From contig JAHPZI010000029.1 of NCBI GenBank assembly GCA_019058295.1, positions 1 to 58,483 of the forward strand: a DNA stretch of 58,483 nt, in the 5' to 3' direction. The translations under genes were made by a program, and so were the position numbers. The notes under the pieces are model-generated. The model was not told the origin of the DNA. It did no database searches and saw only the letters and a list, made by a program, of their open reading frames with translations. The stretch comes from Promethearchaeota archaeon (GTDB lineage Archaea; Asgardarchaeota; Lokiarchaeia; Sigyniarchaeales; SOKP01). Positions 17,946 to 27,435 of this stretch are shown here, one piece after another; position 1 is the first letter of the stretch; each line of letters begins with the position of its first letter.

Positions 17946-19934
17946 ATGAGTGATGAGAGAAAGAAACTTTGGGAACCTTCAGAAGATTGGCTAAAAAATG
18001 TTGAAGCAACCCGTTTTATTGAATTTGTTAATAAGAATTATGGTGCAAATATTACTGGAGGTAAAGAGCTATATAGGTGGTCTGTTGAAAAGATTCCGGA
18101 TTTTTGGGCAGCAATGTGGGATTTCGCTGGAATTATTGCCTCAAAAAAATATGATAAGGTAGTTGAGGACTTAAATGTTTTTCCTGGAACTAAGTGGTTT
18201 CCCGGAGCATTATTAAATTTTGCTGAAAATTTACTGAAATATAAAGATGACAAGTTAGCTTTTGATTTTCAAGGTGAAACAAAAGTATCAAAGCAGATGA
18301 CCTACGCTGAATTAAATAAAACAGTTGCTCGTCTAGCAAAATCTCTTAAAGAAATTGGAGTTAAAGTTGAAGATCGAGTAGTATCCTATATTCCCAACTT
18401 AATCGAAACTCCAGTTGCGATGCTTGCAGGTGCAGCAATTGGAGCAACTTGGGCATCTTGTGGAGCAGAGCTCCAACCAAGCGCAGTCATAGATAGGTTT
18501 GGTCAAATTGAACCCAAAGTACTGTTTACCGTTGATGGGTATTTCTATAGAGATAAGGTTTTTGATATTCGAGAGAATGCAAAGGCTGTTGTTGAAGCGA
18601 TTCCTTCTATAGAAAAGGTAATTGTTGTTACTTATGTATCTGATGGTAAATGTGATGTCAGTGGTATTCCTAAAGCTGTGAATTGGGAAGACTTTATTTC
18701 TAAAGATGAAGATCCACCACTTGAATTTGAGCAATTGCCTTTTAACCATCCTATTTATGTAATGTTCTCCTCAGGAACAACAGGAAAGCCGAAGTGTATG
18801 GTACAAAGCGCTGGTGGAGTATTAATCAATCATTTAAAGGAACTTATTCTTTCCACTGATTGTAAAAGAAGTGATGTACTGAATTATATTACAGCACCTT
18901 CTTGGATGATGTGGAATTGGCTTATTAGTGGACTGGCAGTTGGTTGTACTATATTTCTTTATGACGGTAATCCATTATATCCAGATCCATTAAGATTTTT
19001 TGAATTAATAGAAAAACATAAAATCTCGATATTTGGCACTAGTGCTGCGTATATTCATTATTTAATGGGGCTTGGTGTTAAACCTGCCGAGAAATACGAT
19101 CTAAGTGCGTTAAGAGAAATCTCGCAAACAGCATCTACTCTTTCTCCGGAAGGATTTGAATACGTGTATCGAGAAATCAAGAAAGATTTATTCTTTAATT
19201 CGATCAGCGGGGGTACGGATATTAACGGTTGTTTTGCTGGTGCAATCCCTATATTGCCTGTATATTCTGGTGAATTACAGGGACGTGCTTTAGCTATGAA
19301 GGTTGAGTCATATAATGATAACGGAGATATTGTAGAGAATGAACAAGGTGAGCTTGTATGTGAAGCTCCCGCACCTTCAATGCCTATATATTTCTGGGAA
19401 GATGATGACAATATGACAAAATATAAAGCGGCTTATTTTGATTTTTTTAAACCTATGGGTAAAAATATATGGAGACATGGCGATTACATAGTCATTCATA
19501 GCGACACAGGAGGTATTACTTTTTGGGGAAGATCAGATGCGGTTTTAAAACCAAGTGGCGTCCGAATTGGGACAGCAGAGATTTATAACGTTATAGAACA
19601 ACTTCCTGAGGTCTCTGATTCATTGGTAATCGGGCAAAAATTTCAAGGTGATATCAGAATCATAATGTTTGTGCTTCTGAATGAAGGTTATGAGTTAAAT
19701 GATGATTTAAAAGTGAAAATAAGACAAACTTTAAGAGAAAAAACGTCTCCACGACATGTACCTAAGTTAATCTTTCAAGCCCCTCCAGATGGTATTCCAT
19801 ACACGTTCAGCAACAAAAAGGTCGAAATTGCGGTCACTAAAATCATTCACGGAATGTCTGTTGCCAATCGAGGTGCTTTAAGAAACCCGGATTCACTGGA
19901 TTTCTACATGGAAATGAAGGATAAGCTTCAATAA
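17946..19934 (+). CDS. Acetoacetyl-CoA synthetase-type acyl-CoA ligase
   Basis: A 662-residue AMP-forming ligase. The length, the opening LWEPSEDWLKN and the ending (FSNKKVEIAVTKIIHG) match acetoacetyl-CoA synthetases of the acetyl-CoA synthetase superfamily. The ATP loop MFSSGTTGKPK lies near residue 276, SGGTDINGCF near 422, and the hinge/A8 region PSGVRIGTAEIY near 537. It activates a short 3-oxo or related acid with ATP and CoA. The family-level call is firm. The specific acid is uncertain because isovalerate- or other short-acid-active relatives exist. Confidence 0.85.
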   Translation: MSDERKKLWEPSEDWLKNVEATRFIEFVNKNYGANITGGKELYRWSVEKIPDFWAAMWDFAGIIASKKYDKVVEDLNVFPGTKWFPGALLNFAENLLKYKDDKLAFDFQGETKVSKQMTYAELNKTVARLAKSLKEIGVKVEDRVVSYIPNLIETPVAMLAGAAIGATWASCGAELQPSAVIDRFGQIEPKVLFTVDGYFYRDKVFDIRENAKAVVEAIPSIEKVIVVTYVSDGKCDVSGIPKAVNWEDFISKDEDPPLEFEQLPFNHPIYVMFSSGTTGKPKCMVQSAGGVLINHLKELILSTDCKRSDVLNYITAPSWMMWNWLISGLAVGCTIFLYDGNPLYPDPLRFFELIEKHKISIFGTSAAYIHYLMGLGVKPAEKYDLSALREISQTASTLSPEGFEYVYREIKKDLFFNSISGGTDINGCFAGAIPILPVYSGELQGRALAMKVESYNDNGDIVENEQGELVCEAPAPSMPIYFWEDDDNMTKYKAAYFDFFKPMGKNIWRHGDYIVIHSDTGGITFWGRSDAVLKPSGVRIGTAEIYNVIEQLPEVSDSLVIGQKFQGDIRIIMFVLLNEGYELNDDLKVKIRQTLREKTSPRHVPKLIFQAPPDGIPYTFSNKKVEIAVTKIIHGMSVANRGALRNPDSLDFYMEMKDKLQ

Positions 19935-19957
19935 TTTTTTTTTTCTTTTTTTTTTCT
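19935..19957 (+). terminator. Oligo-T transcription terminator after the acyl-CoA ligase
   Basis: Directly after the stop codon is a run of 22 T interrupted by one C. Archaeal RNA polymerase ends transcription at such U-rich tracts without needing a hairpin. Confidence 0.5.
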
Positions 19958-20094
19958 TGATAATTCATATGAAGCGACTGTTAAAACTAATTTTAGATTC
20001 TTTTTCTTTATCATGTTTTATTCACCTCACAAAAAATCTTTTATTTTCGATAACCATAAGTATACATGTCAAAAACACTTAACTTCAAACTGGT

Positions 20095-20556
20095 ATGATA
20101 AATATGGTTTATAATAAGATATTATTAGCGACCGATGGTTCTACCCATGCTGAAAATGCTGCCAAAAAAACTGTAGAGTTACAGAAGATTTGGAATAGCA
20201 AGATCTTAATAATTCATTCAGTTAAAGATAACCGAACTCCCAAAGAGCTATATGCGAATGTAGACGTGTTATATAGAAAATATACCATCATAGAGGATGT
20301 ATATATAGATGCAGGAACAGAATTACTAAAAAGAACAAAAAGAATGTTTGGAAAAAATCAAGATTCCGTTGAATATCGTTTAATCGAAAACGAGACACCT
20401 AGTACATGCATTTTACGAGTTGTGAAGGAGGAAAATATAGATCTTGTCGTTTTAGGCAGTCGAGGTATACATTCTAAAATAAAAAAGACCTTCCTTGGAA
20501 CAGTATCAACTAATGTTGCTAAAAAAGTTGATTGTGATTTATTGATTGTGAGATGA
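20095..20556 (+). CDS. Universal stress protein (UspA family)
   Basis: A 153-residue single UspA domain. The start strand is KILLATDGSTHAENA, and the ATP-binding signature GSRGIHSKIKKTFLGTVS fits G-x2-G-x9-G-(S/T), ending in CDLLIVR. Residues for nucleotide binding are conserved, so it is the ATP-binding type. UspA proteins respond to stress by means not known in archaea. It is a single gene between a ligase and a methyltransferase. Confidence 0.92.
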   Translation: MINMVYNKILLATDGSTHAENAAKKTVELQKIWNSKILIIHSVKDNRTPKELYANVDVLYRKYTIIEDVYIDAGTELLKRTKRMFGKNQDSVEYRLIENETPSTCILRVVKEENIDLVVLGSRGIHSKIKKTFLGTVSTNVAKKVDCDLLIVR

Positions 20557-20602
20557 ACAAACTTTCAGCATTTATTTCGGATATTCATATTTCTTTTTCT
20601 TA

Positions 20603-21364
20603 TTATATTAACATCTTTCTAAACAAATAAATAGCCCACCCAAATGCCTCCCGCTCCCACTTAAGATAAAGATTTTTCTCTTTATTTAGTTTGGCTAAAA
20701 ACTCAGGAAGGTCGAGTTCTTCCGGATGTAATTGAGCATATTTGTCCATTGCATACCACTGGAGACCGAGATATCTATCCCACTCATCATGGGTGCTCAC
20801 GAAAGTGTACAGCAGTTTTAGACCGAGATTCTCTCCAATTTGCACGTTCCCGGCGTGATTGCTGAACATCTCATATTTTATTTCCGAGAGATCGAAATAC
20901 TCTTTTGGTGGCTTGCTGATCCAAAATGGTTCTCCCACAACGACGAGTCCGTTGCGCTTTGTTTGGCTCATCAAATATTTAAGCGTGCCCTCATGTCCGT
21001 TATAAATCCAACTGGCACCTAAACAACATGTGAGGTCAAAGCTCTCTGGTGTATCGGGCTTATAATTGGCACCGTCCATTTCAATTAGTTTTAAATCGGC
21101 ATTCGGGACACGCTCTTTCGCTTTTCTTTTAGCATCACCGAGATAGTAGGGCGAGATATCAACGCCTATTGCGGATACATTATACTTTTCGACGAGCCGA
21201 ATCAGAAATTCTCCTTTACCGGTGGCGATTTCTAACACTTTTGAACCTGATTTTAACGCCAAGAGGGTGATAAGCTCGTTTAATTTTTCAATGCTCATAG
21301 GATTGCATATGAGATGATCCTTGTGCGTAACATCGTAATATTTCCAAAAATCCATAGTTATCAA
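20603..21364 (-). CDS. Class I SAM-dependent methyltransferase, probably acquired
   Basis: A 253-residue Rossmann methyltransferase. Motif I is VLEIATGKGEFLIRL, motif II acidic is AIGVDISPYYL, and motif IV is FDLTCCLGAS. The order of motifs is normal and the protein is complete. Two sampled 60-base lines (20701 and 21121) each contain 26 G+C, clearly above the AT-rich neighbours, which suggests recent transfer from another lineage. Substrate unknown; small-molecule or arsenite-like targets are possible but not indicated. Confidence 0.85.
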   Translation of the reverse strand: MITMDFWKYYDVTHKDHLICNPMSIEKLNELITLLALKSGSKVLEIATGKGEFLIRLVEKYNVSAIGVDISPYYLGDAKRKAKERVPNADLKLIEMDGANYKPDTPESFDLTCCLGASWIYNGHEGTLKYLMSQTKRNGLVVVGEPFWISKPPKEYFDLSEIKYEMFSNHAGNVQIGENLGLKLLYTFVSTHDEWDRYLGLQWYAMDKYAQLHPEELDLPEFLAKLNKEKNLYLKWEREAFGWAIYLFRKMLI

Positions 21365-21553
21365 TTTTGTAATGTTTAGGACACCTCTTTAAGTTTTTGA
21401 ATTTCTTCATCGAGAATTATGATGAAACGTTCTAAGAAATGGCGATTTTTTTATTTATATATGTTTTAAAAAATAAGTGACAGCTATAAAAAGGATACTA
21501 CGCAAATCTAATATAATAGGAAATAGTGGATAAATTTAACATTTCTCGACGCT

Positions 21554-22873
21554 ATGATTGATGAATTAATTTTTGATGTATATATCAGTATTTTTTATTC
21601 AATTGGAGCAATTAACCTTACACTAGTAACTATTAAACGGAAAGATTTACTTAAATATTTGCCAGCTTATATATTACATGCAGTTGGCTATATATTTTAT
21701 ACTTTACATCATATTGATTATACTTATCGTTTGATTGCAAATATTTTTTTTCTATTTACAGCAGTTTTTGCTTTTATTGCCATTTATATTGAATATCGGT
21801 TAACATTTACAAAAATTAAAACAAATCAACCGAACTCTGGTTTTAATTTAATTTTTGTAAGTTTGAATTTGATAGTCTCTATTATAATTGGTTTACAAAT
21901 TGTTATTATCTTAATCTTACTAATTTCAATTGTAATGATGGGCCGGATCTTTTTGGTTAAGAGAGCCCCAACATATTTAGCCCTAATTCTAATTCCTTCC
22001 TTCTCTCTATTAGCAATATTTTCTGCTATTATTAATGAAATGAATATATATGGTTCATGGGAATTGAGTTATGTTATTACATTAATACTCACTTCTGTTA
22101 TTTTACTAACGCCGGTAATTGCATATGCTGAAGATAGATTAATAAAATCAGAGAAAAAACATAGAGAAGCATATATCACAGCTGAATTTTATAAAAATTT
22201 ACTTGCTCATGATATTAGAAACATCTTGCAAACTATTGGTTCATCTTATGAACTTATTAAATTATTACCAACACAAAATAATAATAATGAAGAAGTTATG
22301 AAATACCTACAAATCATTAATGAGCAGATTATACGAGGGGCAAATTTAGTTTCTAATGTTCATAAATTATCTCAGTTTTCTGAAGCTATAGTTGAACCAA
22401 AATCTACTGAAGTTTTAGAAATTTTAAAAAAATCAATAAATTTTGTCAAAAATAGTTTTTCCGAAAAAAATATCATAATAGAACTGTATTCTGAATATGA
22501 TGTAGTTAATGTTGGAGCAAATGATTTAATTCTTGATGTATTTGAAAACATTCTAATCAATGCAGTAAAGCATAATAAAAATCAAAAAATAGAGATTCAG
22601 ATATATATTTCAAGAATTCTTGAAAACAGTGAGCGATTCATAAAAATAGAATTTAAAGATAATGGTAAGGGAGTTCCCGATGATTTAAAAGAACAAATAT
22701 TTATGAGTAATATAAATTCTTTTGCTGAAAGCAAAGGTTTAGGGTTAGGGTTGCTATTGGTTAATAAAATTATTCATAGTTATAATGGAAGAATTTGGGT
22801 TGAAGATAGAATTAAGGGAAATTACTCTCATGGATGTAATTTTGTGATTCTAATACCAGAAGCAACTTCTTAA
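21554..22873 (+). CDS. Histidine kinase with N-terminal multi-helix membrane sensor
   Basis: A 439-residue membrane histidine kinase. About seven hydrophobic helices occupy the first 195 residues. HisKA follows with the H-box LLAHDIRNILQ (His219). The HATPase domain has an N-box (FENILINAVKHNK), G1 (DNGKGVPDD) and G2 (GLGLGLLLVNKII). All boxes are intact. The HDIRN-type H-box differs from the HELKTPL-type of the kinase at 668. No receiver protein adjoins, so its partner must be elsewhere. The signal is unknown. Confidence 0.92.
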   Translation: MIDELIFDVYISIFYSIGAINLTLVTIKRKDLLKYLPAYILHAVGYIFYTLHHIDYTYRLIANIFFLFTAVFAFIAIYIEYRLTFTKIKTNQPNSGFNLIFVSLNLIVSIIIGLQIVIILILLISIVMMGRIFLVKRAPTYLALILIPSFSLLAIFSAIINEMNIYGSWELSYVITLILTSVILLTPVIAYAEDRLIKSEKKHREAYITAEFYKNLLAHDIRNILQTIGSSYELIKLLPTQNNNNEEVMKYLQIINEQIIRGANLVSNVHKLSQFSEAIVEPKSTEVLEILKKSINFVKNSFSEKNIIIELYSEYDVVNVGANDLILDVFENILINAVKHNKNQKIEIQIYISRILENSERFIKIEFKDNGKGVPDDLKEQIFMSNINSFAESKGLGLGLLLVNKIIHSYNGRIWVEDRIKGNYSHGCNFVILIPEATS

Positions 22874-22961
22874 AATCATTAGAAAAATATTCTTATGACA
22901 AAATCTTAATTAATTGATTGAATTTAATTATTATTTATGGATATTATTCTATTTGATTTGT

Positions 22962-24278
22962 ATGAATAAAAAGTTGAAAATTTGGATCAAGCGAATATTA
23001 AAAGGCATTCTAGTAGGTTTTATCTCATTGCTTATCATCTTGGGAAGTTTGTCATTATGGTGGGTTATTCGTCCTAATACTGCTCGGATTAACAGCCATT
23101 TAGATTTTACTAAATGGACTGCAGTTTCTAATGGACGCCATAACGCTAACACAGATTTGATCTTATGGAAGGGTCACTATTATTTTATATATGCTAATCA
23201 ACCAGGAAATCAAGGATCTGATACTACTTTCTTATCTCTAAATCGAGGGAAAAATTTACATAATTTAAGAGAAATTCTAACTCTTAATGTTCCTGGAGAA
23301 GATATCCGTGATCCAAAATTCGCGATTATACAAGACAAGTTATTTGTTTTTTACTTAAAAAACAAAGGATTTATCGCGGATCCATATGGTACAGCTTATG
23401 TATACACAACTGATGGCAAAAAATTTAGCGATCCTGAGGATGTTAAGGGATTTGATGATTGGTTATTTTGGCGTCCAAAAACTCTAGACAATATCACATG
23501 GTATTGTACTGCTTCCTCAGCTCCTCAAACAAAATGCATTTTGCTCAAATCAACTGATGGATTCAATTGGGAAAAAGTTTCTTCAATTGCTGAGGGAACT
23601 GGGCTTGCTGAGATAGAATTACTGTTTTTATCAGATAAACGTATGCTTATTTCAATCCGAGATGAAGTAGATCATGATACTGTTTTAGGGCGGACCACCG
23701 CAGGAACAGGGCTTGGTATCTCAAAACCTCCTTATAAGGAGTGGAAAGGAACCGTTGATGCCCTCACTAAACTTGATGGACCTGTACTCTTCAAGATAAC
23801 TGACTCTTCTAATAACTCGCGCTATTTTGCTGTGGGGCGGTTCCAACCAGATAGGGATATCTTTTTTACAGCCTCCGGTAGTGTATTCAGTAGGAAACGA
23901 ACCTCATTATTTGAGTTTATAAATCTTGATAAATCTCCAGAGCTTAGATATATCTCCGATCTTCCGAGTTCAGGTGATACTGCTTATGGAGGGGTCATAG
24001 TGGAAGGTAATCACGTATATATAAGTTATTATTCTTCCCCTCCCGATAGGGATTATGGATGGCTTATGGGGATGTTATTACCTTCAGATATTTTTATGAT
24101 AGATTTGTCTATCTCAAGTTTATTAAAAGCTGCAGACCATCCTCTTGAGCCCGCTATTACACTACCTTGGGATAATTATATTGTTGTATCTTTAGCCGTT
24201 GCTGTGATTATAATAGGTATATATTTACGAATTCGAAAGATTAAAAGACGAGAAGAAAGTGAAGAAAACACCCAATAA
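22962..24278 (+). CDS. Membrane-anchored sialidase/glycosidase-like beta-propeller protein
   Basis: A 438-residue protein from ATG 22962, chosen over a TTG at 22914 because the basic, hydrophobic anchor follows right behind it. A basic N-terminus and a membrane helix (about 14-35) lead to an exposed region of about 370 residues. It contains strands with Asp-box-like phrases (STDGFNWEK, TTDGKKFSDPED) as in sialidase or GH43-like propellers. A second membrane helix sits at about 408-428 with a cytosolic basic tail. It is thus anchored at both ends, with the propeller outside. Catalytic residues cannot be assigned, so a binding rather than hydrolytic role is possible. Confidence 0.65.
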   Translation: MNKKLKIWIKRILKGILVGFISLLIILGSLSLWWVIRPNTARINSHLDFTKWTAVSNGRHNANTDLILWKGHYYFIYANQPGNQGSDTTFLSLNRGKNLHNLREILTLNVPGEDIRDPKFAIIQDKLFVFYLKNKGFIADPYGTAYVYTTDGKKFSDPEDVKGFDDWLFWRPKTLDNITWYCTASSAPQTKCILLKSTDGFNWEKVSSIAEGTGLAEIELLFLSDKRMLISIRDEVDHDTVLGRTTAGTGLGISKPPYKEWKGTVDALTKLDGPVLFKITDSSNNSRYFAVGRFQPDRDIFFTASGSVFSRKRTSLFEFINLDKSPELRYISDLPSSGDTAYGGVIVEGNHVYISYYSSPPDRDYGWLMGMLLPSDIFMIDLSISSLLKAADHPLEPAITLPWDNYIVVSLAVAVIIIGIYLRIRKIKRREESEENTQ

Positions 24279-24433
24279 TATTTCTTAGTAATTTCCTCAT
24301 CTAATTTATGGTTTTAATGTATAGCTAAATATGAGCTAAGTATAATAAAAAGTTTTAATTATGGGATTATCTTATATTTTTAAAATGATTTACATATTTA
24401 AATTTCAACAAAACTTAAGAAAAAGGTATTAGT

Positions 24434-24790
24434 ATGTCAGATAGTAATGAAATATTAAAAAAAATTGATGATGTAAAAAATAAATATGCCGAAGAGGAAG
24501 CCGAAATTCAAAAAACTATTTCCAATGAGTTCGATTCAGTGCTTAATGAAATATATTCTAAATATGAGACGGATTATCGAGAAATGGGGAAAGCCAAGGA
24601 AGTTAAAAAAGATTTAAAGAGGCGTATTTCAGAGTTAAAATATATTCTAAAGCTCTTTAATAAAGAAATAAAAATTCTTACGAGGAATAAAAAAAAGCAA
24701 TTAAATCTGAAGCTGAAAGTGTTGAAAAAAGAAAGAGATGAAGAAATAGATAAACTCAAGGAGTCGTTAGATCAACAAAAATTAGAATAA
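24434..24790 (+). CDS. Charged coiled-coil hypothetical protein
   Basis: A 118-residue protein almost wholly helical and highly charged, with long Lys/Glu heptad-like runs (for example KEVKKDLKRRISELKYILK). No cysteines and no membrane helix. Such small coiled coils are frequent in Asgard genomes and may act as adaptors. It lies upstream of the zinc-ribbon LRR gene, 74 bases away on the same strand, so they may be co-transcribed. Confidence 0.65.
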   Translation: MSDSNEILKKIDDVKNKYAEEEAEIQKTISNEFDSVLNEIYSKYETDYREMGKAKEVKKDLKRRISELKYILKLFNKEIKILTRNKKKQLNLKLKVLKKERDEEIDKLKESLDQQKLE

Positions 24791-24864
24791 ATAAATTCAA
24801 AATCTTATTTTCCTTTTATAAACTAAACAGAATTAAATTTAATTATAGCTATTTCTATTGTCAA

Positions 24865-26313
24865 ATGCTTTTTTGCCCTAATTGTGGAACACGAAACAGA
24901 ACTACTTATAATTACTGTCATAGATGTGGAACGAAAATAAAGTTCACAATTAAAGATATCAAACCTATAAAGAAGGAAATTAAAGAATTTAAGATTAATG
25001 ATTATATAACCTTGAAACTTGAGAGAAATAAAACGGTAATTTACGTAAAAAATAAAAAATTTCTACAATGTAAATATTTGTTAATAGATATTCCAATAGG
25101 AGAATTTAAAGATTTCGATAAAGTTAGTTCAATTGATGATGTCAGCGAAAGACTCAATCATTCCTTAGAAAAAAATATAAATACTGAGCTTTTAGAACCT
25201 GAAATTGAATTCTGGGGCCATTGTTCTAATATGCAAGCTTGGGCTGAAAATTTATATGATACACGGCTACTTCATAGTAATTTAGCTTTTCCACTTCTCA
25301 AAAAATTAACTGATATTGGAGATCCTAATGCAAAAAGAGTTTTTAAAGATGAAATTGTTGAAAGGCTTATGAGTGGATCTAGTAGCGTTTATCAATATTT
25401 AATTCAAAAAAATTATCTTGAATATTTTAATAATGAGGAAATTGAGCTCTTAATGGAAAAGTTCTTTGAACAAATAGAGATGAAATTTAAAAAGAAATTT
25501 GATGATATTCTTGATGAAAATGATATGAATTCACTTCTGGATGTAATTAAGTTCAATTTAGATGAAGCAAAGATATTTTTGACCAATGAAATAAGTCCTG
25601 TTGATGTTGTTAAAAAAGATACTCAAATGGGATTCATGTATGAAAAGGATAGAATTATCTCCTTAGGATTTAATAGATGTGGTTTAAAATTAGTACCCTT
25701 CTCGATAGGAAACTTTGGAAACTTAAAGGAGCTCTACATGACTGAAAATAAATTAAATTCACTTCCAGAATCAATAGGCGATTTGATAAATCTTGAAAAA
25801 TTAGATTTGAGTGATAATTATTTAATTAACGTTCCAAATGAGATTGGGAACCTTATAAATCTCAAAGAATTGTATATAAATCATAATATTATTCAAGTTT
25901 TACCAGAATCAATTTTAAAATTAAAAAAGTTAGAGATTCTATCAATATGGGGGAATCAGTTAATAAAATTACCAAAAAATATGAATGAAATGACATCATT
26001 GAGAGTTTTAGGCTTAAGTTTTAATCAATTAAAGCAATTTCCCGAGTTTTCATATAATTTTGAATCTCTTGAAATTTTGGATCTAAGCAATAACCAATTG
26101 AGTATCTTACCTGAAAATTTTGAACATTTAACATCATTAAAAGCATTATGGTTAAACAATAATCCAATAAAGAGACTTCCTCAATCATTATTAAACCTTG
26201 AATCTTTAAAAGATTTGTATATTGTAAATACTCCCGTAGTTTTTAAGCCAGATATTAAAACTGAAAAAATCTTTAATGATTTTGAAAGACGTGATGTGAA
26301 TATTTGGAAATAA
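24865..26313 (+). CDS. Zinc-ribbon leucine-rich repeat protein
   Basis: A 482-residue protein. A zinc ribbon opens the protein (CPNCGTRNRTTYNYCHRCG). An intermediate region of about 260 residues includes a helical segment, and about eight leucine-rich repeats follow from residue 270 (NLKELYMTENKLNSLPESIG, NLEKLDLSDNYLINVPNEIG and so on) with the plant/Roc-COR-like LPxxI pattern. LRRs present a curved protein-binding face. The ribbon-LRR pairing is known from Asgard genomes and suggests a scaffold in protein interaction. No GTPase domain is attached. Confidence 0.88.
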   Translation: MLFCPNCGTRNRTTYNYCHRCGTKIKFTIKDIKPIKKEIKEFKINDYITLKLERNKTVIYVKNKKFLQCKYLLIDIPIGEFKDFDKVSSIDDVSERLNHSLEKNINTELLEPEIEFWGHCSNMQAWAENLYDTRLLHSNLAFPLLKKLTDIGDPNAKRVFKDEIVERLMSGSSSVYQYLIQKNYLEYFNNEEIELLMEKFFEQIEMKFKKKFDDILDENDMNSLLDVIKFNLDEAKIFLTNEISPVDVVKKDTQMGFMYEKDRIISLGFNRCGLKLVPFSIGNFGNLKELYMTENKLNSLPESIGDLINLEKLDLSDNYLINVPNEIGNLINLKELYINHNIIQVLPESILKLKKLEILSIWGNQLIKLPKNMNEMTSLRVLGLSFNQLKQFPEFSYNFESLEILDLSNNQLSILPENFEHLTSLKALWLNNNPIKRLPQSLLNLESLKDLYIVNTPVVFKPDIKTEKIFNDFERRDVNIWK

Positions 26314-26395
26314 ACTACTTTATAATCTATAAGAAAAATGCTTATAAATTTTTAAAAAAACTAGAAATATAAGATATTTTGAATGGTGAATCTAA

Positions 26396-26554
26396 ATGAC
26401 TGGTTGTAATGAGTTAAAAAAAGGAGATGTTATTACTTGCGAAGATTGTGGGCTTGAACTAACAGTTACTAAAGCATGTGATTGTAGTACGGGGGAAGGT
26501 AGTTGTTCCGCCGAAGGTTTTTCTTGCTGTGGAGATGAAATGAAAAAGAAATAA
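26396..26554 (+). CDS. Small cysteine-rich metal-binding protein (desulforedoxin-like)
   Basis: A 52-residue protein with nine cysteines: an opening MTGCNELKKGD, the ribbon CEDCGLEL, a middle CDC and a late cluster ending in CCGDEM. It has a good ribosome site (ggtga) five bases before the ATG. Knuckles of the form TCEDCG followed by paired CC near the end resemble the small rubredoxin/desulforedoxin-like redox proteins of anaerobes. Iron or zinc could be bound. It is shorter than most annotation cut-offs and easily missed. Confidence 0.7.
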   Translation: MTGCNELKKGDVITCEDCGLELTVTKACDCSTGEGSCSAEGFSCCGDEMKKK

Positions 26555-26787
26555 TGAAATCTAACTTCTTTTTTTTTTTTAATTAGATATCTCAAAATGT
26601 TCATAATATTTTACCAGATGTTCCTCCTGAAGATATCGTGGCATTTATTTGAAGAAATTCATGAATATAATGAAAATTTAAAAAAAAGTAAGGTTAGATA
26701 ACAATTGCATAAAAAGATCTTTATTAATTCTTATTTACTTCTTATGTTAAATTATTATATTTTGTAGAGTTATAACCATAAATTAAA

Positions 26788-27051
26788 TTAGTAGCGAAAA
26801 TTTCGATAAGAATTTAATTGTGGAGGGGCTGCTTCTGTAATGACAACATTATTCGCTTGCGGTCCTTTTTGACCTTCAACAACTTCAAATTCTACCTTGT
26901 CATTTTCATGTAGAGTCTTATATTTATCATCATCACCACTAATTGCGGAAAAATGAACAAAAACATCTCCTCCTTCATCGGAGGTTATAAAACCATAGCC
27001 TTTACGGCTATTAAACCATTTTACTATTCCATTTGTCAATTTTAAAACCAA
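26788..27051 (-). CDS. Cold-shock domain protein (CspA-like)
   Basis: An 87-residue single cold-shock domain. The RNP1-type motif [12 protein letters not shown] and RNP2-type DVFVHFS are both intact, followed by [18 protein letters not shown] as in bacterial CspA. It binds single-stranded RNA or DNA and melts structure. CspA-type proteins are scarce in most archaea, so bacterial acquisition in the lineage is possible. Its upstream region (27052-27435) is shared divergently with the aIF1A gene. Confidence 0.95.
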   Translation of the reverse strand: MVLKLTNGIVKWFNSRKGYGFITSDEGGDVFVHFSAISGDDDKYKTLHENDKVEFEVVEGQKGPQANNVVITEAAPPQLNSYRNFRY

Positions 27052-27293
27052 ATTTCTCTTTTATAAAAAATTTTTTTAGTTCAATTAGAACTGTTTAAGA
27101 AAATAATGCAAGAGTAATAAACTTTAATTTTTTCTGAATGTTGGAAAAAGTTTGAATTCAGTGAATAAAAAAAATTTATTTGGTTTTTTTTTAAAAGAAT
27201 CTATCTTAAAATTATAAAGTATATAAGGAAATCATCATTTTCTTATTAGATTATAAATAAATATTTCAAATTTAATTTTATTTTTAAAATTAC

Positions 27294-27312
27294 AATTCGC
27301 AAATTGCGAATT
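27294..27312. promoter_or_regulatory. Perfect 19-base palindrome, possible operator
   Basis: The arms aattcgcaa and ttgcgaatt flank a single central A. The G/C-containing centre stands out in the AT-rich spacer. It lies 45 bases upstream of the putative TATA element of aIF1A, a position that suits an activator or repressor dimer. Confidence 0.45.
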
Positions 27313-27356
27313 TCTATTTGAAAGATGTTTTCGATTGTTTAGTACAAAACTCAAGT

Positions 27357-27366
27357 ATTTATAAAT
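27357..27366 (+). promoter_or_regulatory. Candidate TATA element for the aIF1A gene
   Basis: The sequence atttataaat is a good archaeal TATA box. It is about 70 bases before the start codon at 27436, predicting a leader of roughly 40-45 bases. Confidence 0.35.
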
Positions 27367-27435
27367 AGAATTTTGATATATTTTGTTAATCGGAATTATA
27401 TTATTAATGAAGAGATCATTTAGAGTAAATTAACT

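Larger units (their letters stand above)
27052..27435. other. Divergent regulatory region between cold-shock and aIF1A genes
   Basis: A 384-base non-coding stretch between two outward-reading genes of RNA metabolism. It contains a perfect 19-base palindrome (27294-27312) and a TATA-like element (27357-27366) for the rightward gene. No small gene is visible. Confidence 0.5.

Noticed and set aside
26602..26703. Short open frame or frame-shifted remnant containing ILPDVPPEDIVAFI-like sequence
   Set aside because: It is interrupted by stops in each frame and too short to assign; it could be a decayed gene but support is weak.
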